NCBI GenBank assembly: GCA_026874595.1
Contig: CM049322.1
Span: 46,125,340-46,189,339, forward strand
Source of the DNA: Sipunculus nudus
Lineage: Eukaryota; Annelida; Sipuncula; Golfingiida; Sipunculidae
Reading direction: 5' to 3'
Length of the DNA: 64,000 nt
The notes beneath the pieces are model-generated. The model was not told the DNA's origin. It was given only the letters and a program-made list of their open reading frames with translations, and ran no database searches. Positions 40,601 through 52,600 of the stretch are shown here, in pieces. Position 1 is the stretch's first letter. Each line of letters opens with the position of its first letter. The translations under genes were made by a program, and so were the position numbers.

Positions 40601-43600
40601 GAGTACTGTCATATAGCTAAACCCCCCATTCCCCTCCCCGTGAATGGTGGTTTTGTTAGTAAACGGATGTGAGCTTTTCTGTATTAATGAATATATTCTC
40701 TGTTACTATTCACACGCCAGAAGCTCCACTTACAAAATTTTCCCTGAGTAGGCCTATCATCGCCCACTTCCGCCTCATTCTCGGTATCTAGGTCATGCCT
40801 CGCTTTGGTAGAGCCACATTATTCGAGGGCGAAGTAGGAAGGATCGGGGGAGGGACAGATGGTTGTAATACAGAAAAGCTTACATCCGTTTACTAACAAA
40901 ACCACCATTCACGGGGAGGGGAATGGGGGGTTTTATTACGTAAACATCGATGTGAGCGTTTTCTGTATTAATGAGAAGAAACAGATAAACCATAGGGAGG
41001 GAGATACTGACCTGGAACGACGAGGATGAAGATAATACGGTCAGCAAGTAGCAGAAACCACAGCAGAAGACGACGTCTGCAGGCAGGTAGCGGGCCGAAC
41101 GTGAGTAGACGTCGAGGAAGCCGTGCTGGAGACGCTGACGATAGTGCCTGCAGCAACCACGGGACCCATGGCATAAAGGCCAGAGTCTTGCAGGCGTACG
41201 TCCTTGAGGTAAAATTGAGTAAACTTGGAAGGGGACTTCCAGATACCCATTTTGACCAGTGCGGCAGGAGACACGCCCGAAAGGTGAGCGAAGGATGAGA
41301 CGATAGCCCTGACCTCATGAGCCGTGACATGGAAGGACTGTAGTTCAGCCGGACGTAAAGATTCATGTGCGGCGATGATAGCAGCCTTTATCCAGTTACT
41401 GATAGTAATAGGACTTATTTCTTTATCGGCTGCACCCAATTTTGAAGAAATAAAAAGTTTCTTACGGCCCCCCGGAGAGATTTTGTAGCCTTAAGATAGT
41501 ATCTTAAGGCCCGGACGGGGCAATTCGTGGCGCCTAACCGGTACCGGCCGTTAGGCAGGGCAGGAACGTGCCATGAAATTGGGGATGAACCGTCAGCCGC
41601 AAGTTTAGAAAATTAAGGATCAGCCATGAGAGCATGAAGCTCAGCACGACGGCCAGCAGTGGCGAGAGCCAGGAGGAACGCCGTCTTACGCGTCAGATGG
41701 AGCAGGTGCGCGGAGCGGAGCGGCTCATAAGGAGAGCCGTGGAGGTGCCGGAGTACCACGTCAAGGCGCCAAGAAGGAACCACGTACCGCGGGCGGGTCG
41801 AACGAGCGCGGACCCCCTGGAGAAAATCGGAAACGACGGGATGACGGAGAACCGAATCCGACGGAGGGGGCGAAGCACGGAAAGAAGAGCCGCGAATAGT
41901 GGGGAAGGATAAACGTTTATCCTGTAATAAATGCAGGAGGAAATCAAGGAGCGACTGGACCGGCGGATCCAGTGGCTCTATATGACGCTCCCTGGCCCAT
42001 CGAGAGAAGATGAGCCAGCGGAAGTCATACACACGGTCGGAAGATCGTCGACGGGGAGACGCTGCAAGAGCTGCAACCGGCGTTGAAAACCCTTGATCTT
42101 TGAGCGATCGGACGACAGTAAGAAAGCGCTCAGAGGGTACGACCAAGCAGTGCGAGGACGGAGCGGCAGATCGACCGGCAGCGGCAGTAGAAAGGGTGGA
42201 CAGACGAGAAACGAATGACATCGAGGAAACCACGGAGCCGCTGGATGAAATGGGACGATCAGGATGAGGTCCGTGAGAGGAGCCGCCGAGAGACGTAGGA
42301 GCAACCGCGGGATCAGGGCCGGCGCCGGGAACCCGTACAAGAACCGGCCGGTCAAGGCGGACGGGGGCGAGTCCGGGAGAAGGACGCGAGGGCGACGTAG
42401 CCATGGACCGGACGGAACGAGGGGCAAGTTCGGGAAATCCAACAGGTCGAAATCCTGTGTCCCCCAAGTGCCGAAGATCCCCCGGAGAACCGGCGGAGGG
42501 AGAGAAACGGCTGTAAGGGTACCGAGGCGATCCCGGGAAAGGGCATCGGCGAGGACGTTCACGGCGCCGCGGACATGACGAGCCTGAAGTGTAATACCGA
42601 GAGGGATACACAGATCGAACAGGCGATAAGTTTCCCGCAGAAGCGAGGGTGACCGAGTGCCGCCCTGCCTGTTGATATATGCAAGAACCGTCGTGTTGTC
42701 TGTCAAGACTAGAACATGGCTGTCGAGGAAGCGTGGAGACCAGCATTCGAGCGCACGACAGACCGCTCTGAGTTCCAGAACATTGATATGGAGCAGACGC
42801 TCCCGAGGAGACCAGAGGCCGGAAATACGAAGATCGGCCAGGTGGGCACCCCAGCCCAACTGTGACGCGTCGGTAAAGATTGTAAAGGCGACGGTCTGCG
42901 TGAACAGAATGCCACGAAGGAGATAAGACAGCCGGAGCCAGGGGCGGAGGGCCCGCCAGGCCTGGTGGGCAGGCAGAATCGCCGTACTCTGAGAAGCCGA
43001 ACCCAGGAGACGCCCGGAGCAGAGGAGTGACTGCACCGGGCGGAGGAATAGGCGGCCCATGGGGACAAACGTGGCCGCCCAGTTGAGAGAACCGTGTAAG
43101 GAAGCCGCCAGATGGGAGCTGACACGACGAGCCGACAGAAGGGAGCGGATCCGCCGGCGCAGATTGACCGCGAAGTCCAGCAGGAGAGATACACGACCTG
43201 CCCGAAAATCCAGGACCACGCCCAGAAACTGAATGGTCTGGGTAGGGACCAGATGAGACTTCTGGACATTGACCAGAAAGCCTAGATCGCGAAGAAGGGA
43301 AAGCACGAGGGCACGGTGGTGGAGAAGTAGATCGCGAGAAGGGGGTTTAACGAGCCAGTCGTCCAAGTACGGGAGGACTGATACCCCGACCGACCGGAGG
43401 TAAGTGGATACAGCATGAACAAGGATCGTAAAGATCCAGGGCGCAATATTGATCCCGAACGGGAGGGCCCTGAACTGAAACAAGCGAGGGCCGTAGGCGA
43501 ACCGAAGGTACGGCTGAGACACAGGGTGGATCGGTACATGGAAATACGCGTCTGTTAAATCGATCTTGAACGCCCAGTCGCCCTGGCGGACGGTGCGGAG

Positions 43601-46600
43601 CACGGTGGGTATATTGAACATTCGAAAATGGGGAGGTCGAATAAAGGCATTGAGGCGCTTCAAATCTATAATCGGGTGCCACTGGTCGTGTGGTTTGGGG
43701 ACAAGAAAAATGCGGGAATAAAACCCGGGAGTTCCGGGATCGACCGGAGAATGGCGCCCTTCAGAAGAAGGGACCGAATGGCATTTTCTAGCGCGAGACG
43801 CTTGGCCGGAGCCCTGGGTGGGGGAGTAACGAACGGAAAAGCCGTGCATGGCGGAGGGGTGAAAAACGAAATTTGGAAACTGAAACGAACTGTGCTTAAA
43901 ACTAGGGGATGCGAGGTGACACGCCTCCAGGCCGGATAACAGGTCTGAAGACGGCCGCCTACCGGACCTGGAGTGTCACTTACGGCCGCGACCCCTCCGA
44001 GCGGAATTACCCCAAAGGAGGAGGCCTGGCGAGACCCGGACGTCCGAGCAGATGGGCGGGCGGGAGCCACCGAGCGGCTAGCAGCCGGAGCCCGTACCGG
44101 AGCAGTACGGGACCGGTAAGGGCGAGACGCCTGTGAGGTCGGAGGAGGCGCCGACCGGAGGCGGGCCTGACGATCTGAATGATCCAGGGCAGCCTCATAG
44201 ACGCGGGATAGATGACCCCCGAAGAGTAGAGATCCCATGAACGGCTGAGTATAGAGATCCGAGAGCTCCGCGGGAGATAGCGCGGGCTGGACGGAGCGAA
44301 GGGTGCGGAGACACCCGGCGCGGCGGAGCAAGATACAATCCTCCACCATGCGCCAGGCCAAGTGTTGTAACTCGGCACATGCGTGAGCGGAAGCCTGCCA
44401 TATTTTATGTAACATATAGACAACAGGCTGGTAACGGCCTGAAGGTCGTTGACAACGCCTGCGGTCTGGCGGGCGAGAGCCTCCATATCCGAGAGCTGAG
44501 AATCGGATACATGCGCCGCCGGGGAATAAAGCAACCTACCGTCAGAGAAGGGTTGATCAAGCCCCGTTTCGGCCCGCATCGGTTTCAATGGAACAGTGGG
44601 AAAGGCAGGAGACGGGACGAGCCTGTCAAGGCAGGTAGCCCGATACACCTTAGGTAACCACAAGGTACCGATCTGCCAAGGGCGCCACGCGCCAGGCGGC
44701 ACCGGCGACCCAGACGATGAGGTAATAGCGCCAGTGACGGCGGCATGATGATTGTCAAGCAGCCGAGCCTTCTCATCGGTAAATTCCATGCAGACCTGAG
44801 GTCTGGAAGTCGGCGCCAAGAGCGTGGACGGGTCCGTATCAGGAACCTCAGGGCGGGCTGCTGGAGACCCGGACGGGAGGGTAACCGCATCAGCCGAAGA
44901 ATGGTCCCTAAGGGGACGAAGGGACAGACGGCTAGGAAGGGGCGGATCAAGCAGGGGGGGAGCACTTACCTGCGCTGGAGCCGGTGGGGAACGGGCGACC
45001 TCCAGCCGAGCGGGACGCTGCAGGGACAACACAGGAGGATCGGTCAAAGACACCTGCCCCGGAGCTGTGGCCTGGGGCGCGGACTCCGACTCAAGGTCAA
45101 AATCCGCCCTTAAGGATTCACAAAAATAGGAGAGACGGTGAATGAGGGAAACGGCAAGAGCCTTCTCGGGGGGCCCGGGCGGGGCAGGGGCGGACGCTTC
45201 CTGGAGGGGGCAGCTAGAGCCCTAGCCAGAGTCCCAACAGGGGTCTGGAAGACAGAGCCCTGGGAGGAAGGGACAGGATCGGGAACGAGAAGGGGATCCG
45301 CAGAGGGGGAACGTAAGGCCACCCGACTAGACACAGAAGGAGTGGCGCCCCCCCTGCTCCCCGCCACCGGAGCCGAAGACAGAGCAGGAGAGGGCTCAAA
45401 GGGATCAAGGGCAGTCGACCATGCATGAAGTCGAGCCCATTGAGAGGGCGGTCACGTGTGACAATAATAACATGGGTCCGCCTCACCAAGGCATGTGCCC
45501 TCACTGGAGCGACAGCCGAGACAAGAGGGGTGGGTATCCCAGGAAGGTAGAGACGCTCCACAAGAGGAACAAATCCGAGAGACATCCATAGTGGCCAAGG
45601 GAAAATGAAAGCGTACTTACAGTAAGTGAAGCAACGAGCATGGGAAAACCAACAGCGGACGGACGGGAGGAGCCCGTCGACACGTCCGTCTAGCACAAAC
45701 GCCAGAAGAATAATGTGGCTCTACCAAAGCGAGGCATGACCTAGATACCGAGAATGAGGCGGAAGTGGGCGATGATAGGCCTTCTGGCGTGTGAATACTA
45801 ACAGAGAATATTCTCATTAATACAGAAAACGCTCACATCGATGTTTACGTAATAAAACCCCCCCATTCCCTCCCTGTGAATGGTGGTTTTGTTAGTAAAC
45901 TGTTGTGAGCTTTTCTGTATTAATGAGAATTTTCTCTGTTAAAGTTTATACGCCAGAGTAAGCCAACCGAAATTTTTCCCTTATTGGGCCTATTATCGCC
46001 CATCCTGCCATGTTCCCGTGTATCTAGGTCACACTTCCGTTACCCATAATCACATTTTCGAAGGCATAAGGAAGAGGACTGGGAGGGAGCGATGTTTGTA
46101 ATACAGAAAAGCTCACAACAGTTTACTAACAAAACCACCATTCACAGGGAGGGAATGGGGGGGTTTTATTACGTAAACATAATTGTGAGCTGTTTCTGTA
46201 TTAATGAGAAAAAAACAGACATGCCTTGGGGAGGGGGCACCTATCTGTAACGCTGGAACGAGGAATCTCAGTGCGGTGATGGAGCAGCAGTCGACGTCGG
46301 TGGCGGGACCGACGGAGAGGAAGAAGAAGGCCTGGAAAATTGTAGGACCTCACCCGACGCGATCACAGGGCCCATGGAGTAGAGGCCTGAAGCCTGGAGC
46401 TGAACATCTTTCAGATAGAAGCGTGTGAACGTAGATGGGGATTTCCAGTATCCCTTCTTGACCAACTGATTGGGTGAGATCCCGGAGAAATGGGCCAAGG
46501 AAGTCGAAATAGCCCGAATGTCATGGGCCTTGATGTGAATTGTTCTAATGTGGATTGAGAAGCTGATTCATATGCAGCGACTATAGTAGCTTTGAGCCAC

Positions 46601-49600
46601 GCACTAATGGTGATAGGGCTAATCTCTTTATTGGAAGATGTGACTTTTGTAGAAATAAACAAAGAATGAGTAGCTTTGAGATAATAACGCAACGCACGAA
46701 CCGGGCAATTGGTAGCCCCATAACGGTACTGACCGTTAGGGAGGGCCGGAACGTGCCAAGCAGACGGAGGGTCATCGAAATTTTGATTTTTCCGATAAAA
46801 GTCCGGAGGAAAATGTAGGGTGGCCGACGAACCGTCGGCCGCAATTTGCGTGAATTTCGAATCAGCCACGAGGGCATGAAGCTCAGAACGGCGACCTGCC
46901 GAGGCAAGAGCTAGGAGGAAAACCGTTTTCCGAGACAAATGGAGAAGATGGGCCGAACGCAACGGCTCATAAGGGGGTTCCTGGAGGTGACGTAAGACAA
47001 CGTCCAGGCGCCAGGAAGGCGCAACATACCGAGGATCAGACGCACGGGCATGAACCCCCTTGAGAAAGTCCGACACCAACGGGTGATGAAGGACATGATC
47101 GTGACCCAGCGGACGGAGCAACGACAGCAGGGCGGCGCGATAGCCACGCAGAGAGGGATAGGATAAATGTTTATCCTGCAGTAAGAACACGAAGAAATCC
47201 AAAACAGCCGCAAGCGACGGATCTAAAGGGGAGATTCCGCGGGAAGACGCCCACTCCATGAAGTGACGCCACCGGGAGTCATAGATGCGGTCCGAAGAAA
47301 GGCAACGGGGAGCCGAGGCAAGGAGAGCAGCAGGACTTGAAATGCCCTGATCCTTGAGGTGTCCGATGAGAGCACGCATGCGCATAGAGGGCACGACCGA
47401 AACGGGCGACACGCTCGAGGGAACGACGGGAGCGCCATGTGGAGCGGTAGTATAAGCGGGGGGCGAGAGAGAAGCGAGCGCCACAGAGGAAACCATGGAG
47501 CCGCAGGTTGAAACAGGAGGATGAGAAGCAGGGTAGTCTGGTCTGCGCGGGACAAGCGGAGAAGGACACGGCGGATGAGAGGAGGCGCCGGAAACGCAAA
47601 GAGAAACCGGTGAGACCACCCGGACGGCGGCGTGTCGGGGAGACGGTCGCGAGGGTGACGTAGACGCGTCGCGGAAGGCACGAGAACGGGGGGGACGGAA
47701 AATCGAACAGATCGAATTCCGGCCGCCCCAGGCGAGTGAAAACACTCCATATAACCGGGAGCGGAAGGAGCGGCGGGGAGGGAAGAGACGCCGGATGACG
47801 GGAAAGGGTGTCCGCTAGGATGTTCGACACGCCCGGAAGATGGGATGCACGAACTGAGGCCCGGAGAGAGAGGCCTAGATTGAACAAAAGGTAAGTCTCC
47901 TGCATGAGCGAGGGAGACCAAGTACCGCCCTGCTTGTTGATATAAGCCACAACCGTGGTATTGTCGGTCCGGATGAAAAGGTGAAGGCCGATCAAGCGGG
48001 GAGACCAGTGGGAGATCGCGCGACGGACTGCACGCAGTTCGAGGATATTGATATGGAGCAGACGTTCCGACGGGGACCATATCCCAGAAGCGCGAAGATC
48101 GCCGAGATGGGCCCCCCAACCGAGGAGAGACGCATCGGTATAGATGGTGCAATCGATATCCCTGGAAAAAGGAACGCCGCGCAGGAGAAAGGAAAGGTCC
48201 ATCCAGGGACGAAGGGACCGCCAGGTGCTCCAAAACGGGAGGATCGTAGGACGAACCGAGGTTAACCGGAGAAGGCCGTGACGGCGCAAGATAGACTGAA
48301 TCGGACGGAGGTACAGTCGGCCGAACGGGATGAAAGACGCGGCCCAGTTGAGAGCACCGTGGAGAGAAGCCGCTGTGCGCGAGTCGACACGGCGCCGCGT
48401 GAGAAAGGAACGAATTAGGCGGCAGAGCTTGAGAGCAAAATCGCGCGGGAGCGACGCTGTTCCAGACGAAAAAAACCAAGTGTGACACCCAGAAATTGGA
48501 GGGACTGGGTGGGAGTGAGGAGAGATTTCTCCGCATTGACCAGGAAGCCGAGGGTCCGAAGTAAGTTGAGAACCCGGGAGCGATGCGACAGTAAGAGGGA
48601 GCGATCGGCCGCATGGACCAGCCAATCATCCAGATAAGGGAGCACAGAAATGCCCTGGGAACGGAGATAACTGGTGACCGTGTGAACCAGCATGGTAAAA
48701 ATCCAGGGGGCCACGTTGATCCCGGACGGAAGGGCCCGGAATTGATAAATGCGGTTCTGATACGCGAAGCGAAGAAACGGTTGAGACGAGGGATGGATGG
48801 GAACGTGAAAACAGGCATCCGTAAGGTCGATCTTGAACGCCCAATCCATCCTCCGAACAATGCGGAGCACAGCATGGATATTGAACATCCGAAACGGGGG
48901 CAGACGGATGAACGAATTGAGGCGCTTCAGGTCTATGATCGGGCGCCAACGGCCGTGCGGTTTGGGAATAAGAAAAAGGCGAGAGTAAAACCCCACGGTG
49001 GATGGGGAAACCTCGATAAACGGCCCGTTTGTCTAACATCGGTTGAATGGCCTCCTCCAAAGCGAGGCGTTTTGCTGGATCGGACGGAGGCGGAGTGAAG
49101 AACGGGTGCAAGGTGACGGGAGGTGCGTGCAAAAACGTAAGACGGAACCCGAACTTGACGGTGGTGAGAATTAAACGCTGTGAGGTGATACCCGCCCATG
49201 CGGGAAAATGGGCGCTGAGACGAGCGCCGACCGGAGCGACAGAGTCATTTCTTGGTCGAACCTCGTTTGGAGGATCGACCACGAAAAGGCTGAGAACGGC
49301 CGGAACGTCCAGAAGGACGTGAAGACGGAGCAGACGCGCGCCGCGGCGGAGCGGAAGCCGCAACCGGAGGCCGAGGGGGGGGAACGAGGAAGGAGGGACG
49401 AGGCGCAAGAGATGTCGAGCGGAGGCGGGCCTGACGATCGGAGCGCTCCAAGGCGCGGTCAAGGAGAGGCCGTAAGTGGCCGCCAAACAGCAGGGAGCCG
49501 GTAAAAGGCTGAGAATAAAGTTCAGTTAACTCCGCCTGAGTAAGCTCCGGCTTGAAGTGCTTTAACGACTGAATGCAAGCCGTGCGGCGTAACAAGATGC

Positions 49601-52600
49601 AATTTTCAACCAGGCGCCAAACGACCTGATTTAACTCAGCGCAAGTATGGGCAGAAGCCTGCCATATGTCGTTGAGAGTCAGCGTGTCCGGAGAGACGGC
49701 GAGCAAGCTAGTGACAGCTTGCAAGTCGTTAACCATGCCGGCCGCTTGCCGGCCGAGCCCCTCCAGATCCGACAAGTGACGATCGGAAAGTTGGACAGAG
49801 GACGGAAATAAAGACTTGCCGTCCGCAAACGGCTGTTCAAGGCCGGACTCGAGACGCATCGGAGCAGACGGAATATCTGGGTGATCAGGATAAGGCAGTA
49901 AGCGATCGAAACAGGTAGCCCGGTACCCACGTGAATTCCAGAGGGAACCGGGGGACCAAGGTTTCTCCGAACCCGGCGGAAGCGGGGCCCCAGTAGTAGC
50001 AGAGTGAAACCCCTAGACCACCGCGTGGTGCTCACGTAAGATAGCCCCCGTGTGCGGCCGAGGGCGATTGAAGGGCGGCAGGATTCAAAAAGGAACCGGC
50101 CGCCGACGCCGAGGAAGTCCGAGGTTGTAACCTACGGAACTTCGGACCAGAAGGGTTAGCCTCCTGTGTGGAGGTAGCCACTAGGTCCAGAAGCGCAGAT
50201 TTGCGCGTACGCCAAGCCTGGCGTTGCAGCGCGATCTCCGACCACTGATCAGGCGCCAGGGCGGGATCGGCTGACTGAGAAGACGGGGACCCTGGAGAAC
50301 CCCGGGTAGGGGGATAGGGGGAGCCAGAGAGACCCTCTGAGCCGGAACTACCGGAGGCTGGAAACAGGAAGCCGGGGAACGAGCAGCAGCAGGACCCATC
50401 CTGGAAGGCACCGGAACTGGATCTGCAGGCCGCACAGCAGACGGCGGCTGAAATAAAGAGCCGGGCGGCCGGGTAGTAGTGGCGGGAGACGGAGGAACCG
50501 GCCGCCCCGAATCGGAGGCAGGAGGGACCGACGCACTTACCTGCACCCCAGGAAGGGCCGGGCGAGCCAGCGGGACGGCTCTAGCCGGCCCCGGCGACAA
50601 TGAAGGAAGACGGCGAGGAGCCGGGGGAGCCGAGAAAGGCCGGGGAGAAAGGACGGGGGGCGCCAGTGAGGGCGCCGGGCGGACTGAAGCGGGTCTAGAC
50701 GAATCGTCTAGATCCGACATCAGTGATGAACAAAACCGGGACAATTTATGTAATATGGAATATGCAGATGTGCCGTCAGAACGGGAGGCCGCGGGAACTG
50801 GGGAATTTCCGTTTCCGTGAATGAGAAAGCAATGATTTAACGGTCGAAACCACGGGAGAGGTGACAGGACCGGCAGGAACGGACGGTGAACGCAGCACAG
50901 CCGTGGTGCGTTCAACCAGGGTAGGCTCCCCCCCCTCCCACACGGAGACAACCACGGGGCCAGCCAAGGGAATAGCGGAGGGGGAACCCCCAATGACCGG
51001 GGAATGAACCCAATCCTGGAACAAGGCCCGTTTGTCAGTGGACCACGTCTGGCAATGGAAACAAGGATCAGCTGGACCGCGGCAGGAGTCATTGTTGGTG
51101 CGGCAACTATCACAAGTGGGGTGGGAGTCCCATACCGGGATTATAGTGCCACAAGAGACACAATAAGTGGGGTTCTCCATGGCGGGCAAGGGAAAATAAG
51201 AATAACTTACAATCAGTTGGCAAACTCAAAACGACAAACCCAACAGTGGACGAATCTCGCAGCGCGGGATCAAACGTCCATCATGGCGTACGCCAGAAGA
51301 AAATGTGATTATGGGTAACGGAAGTGTGACCTAGATACACGGGAACGAGGCAGGATGGGCGAAAATAGGCCCAATAAGGGAAAAATTTCGGTTGGCTTAC
51401 TCTGGCGTATAAACTTTAACAGAGAATATTCTCATTAATACAGAAACAGCTCACAATAATGTTTACGTAATAAAACATAAAAATTACATTTTCAACTAAT
51501 TTCAATAATAGTGTCTGGTTGTAACCGAAAAAAGAAAGTCAGCCGTGTGATCATACTGTACCAGAGTATTCAAATGCTGTCAGCTCCACAGTACTGAAAC
51601 AGTTAAATGAACTGTTGTCAACAATATGATATAAGTCTATCAAATAATGGACTGTTTTTCAACTATAAAACCACACTGCAATATATTTAAGAATCTGAAC
51701 AGCTGTCAGCAACATAACTTTATTGTAAATACACAGTGAACTGTTTATTTCAACACAAAAAAGAGAACTGCTGTCAGCTATTTGAACTGTGACAGAAATG
51801 TGAAATGACATAAAGTATACTAATAAACACAAAAGTTTTTCTGCTCAACTCAGAATATTAACCAGATTGTCTTCACCTGTATGAGAGTATTGACGGCCAT
51901 GCTGGTGATGTCCAGCTCCACGCAGACGGTGGAGTAACATCCAGCATTGTTCACTTCTACAGTGGTGCTCTCCTCAAACTCTGTTAGCAACCTGGATGAC
52001 AAAATTATGGTTCGCATTAATCATGAATTATTTCTTAATAATAATAAATTATATATATATGTATATCAGGAAAGTACAGTTATCAATTATTATATGAATT
52101 GATTATATTAAATAAAAAGTTAGCATATTGGTAATAACTGGACAGGGATAATATCAAAGTTAATATCAAATAATATTTTTCATTTATGGAACAGTCTGAA
52201 AGATCTGATATCATTTAAAAAGCAAACTTTGAACATACAATACTTATTATTAATTAAATAAAATATCCATTGCCTTCCACGATGAAGCCTCTTATTCATG
52301 AAAGTTTTACTTTCGCGATTATTACACTTTCCTGAATATCGCAAAATTTGAAACCCCTAGTGAGAAAATATCTAACTACAGTATAATGCATTTAAAAACT
52401 AGATGTGTCGGAACGACACGAATGCCCCCGCCTGGGGCAAATTAGAAACATTTGTAAAATTTTGAAAAATTTTTTAAGTTCAGGAGGTGTCGTATGGTCA
52501 AAAGTAGGTCAACAAGGGCAAAATGCAAACTCGATCTGTAACGGGTCATTATCAAGCAACACACCAAAAATCATGCCAGTATATGCAGGCATTGTGAAAA

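Larger units (their letters stand above)
40622..45864 (-). mobile_element. DIRS-like tyrosine-recombinase retrotransposon, element A
   Basis: Minus-strand order: cysteine-rich ORF1 start, Gag-like domain, reverse transcriptase plus RNase H, and an overlapping tyrosine recombinase. This gene set with inverted terminal repeats is the DIRS layout; no integrase or LTRs are seen. The 46-nt terminal inverted repeats at 40,931-40,976 and 45,812-45,857 are perfect. Outside the 3' repeat lies a 0.31-kb palindromic module (40,622-40,930). The RT/RH frame is largely intact, but ORF1 and the recombinase carry stops or shifts, so the copy appears dead. It is inserted in the POLE intron between exons 12 and 13, abutting element B in the same orientation. 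Confidence 0.88.
45858..51476 (-). mobile_element. DIRS-like tyrosine-recombinase retrotransposon, element B
   Basis: Same gene order as element A but clearly diverged at protein level, so a different lineage or subfamily. Terminal inverted repeats at 46,164-46,209 and 51,430-51,475 differ at one base. A palindromic module (45,858-46,163) lies outside the 3' repeat. RT/RH and recombinase frames are broken by several shifts. The right edge joins POLE intron sequence at TAATAAAAC / ATAAAAATTAC; no target duplication is apparent, as expected for recombinase-mediated insertion. Confidence 0.88.

Noticed and set aside
41026-51318. Many plus-strand open frames of 60-160 codons across the DIRS-like block
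   Set aside because: They are GC-rich shadows of the minus-strand retroelement genes; none contains a recognisable domain.
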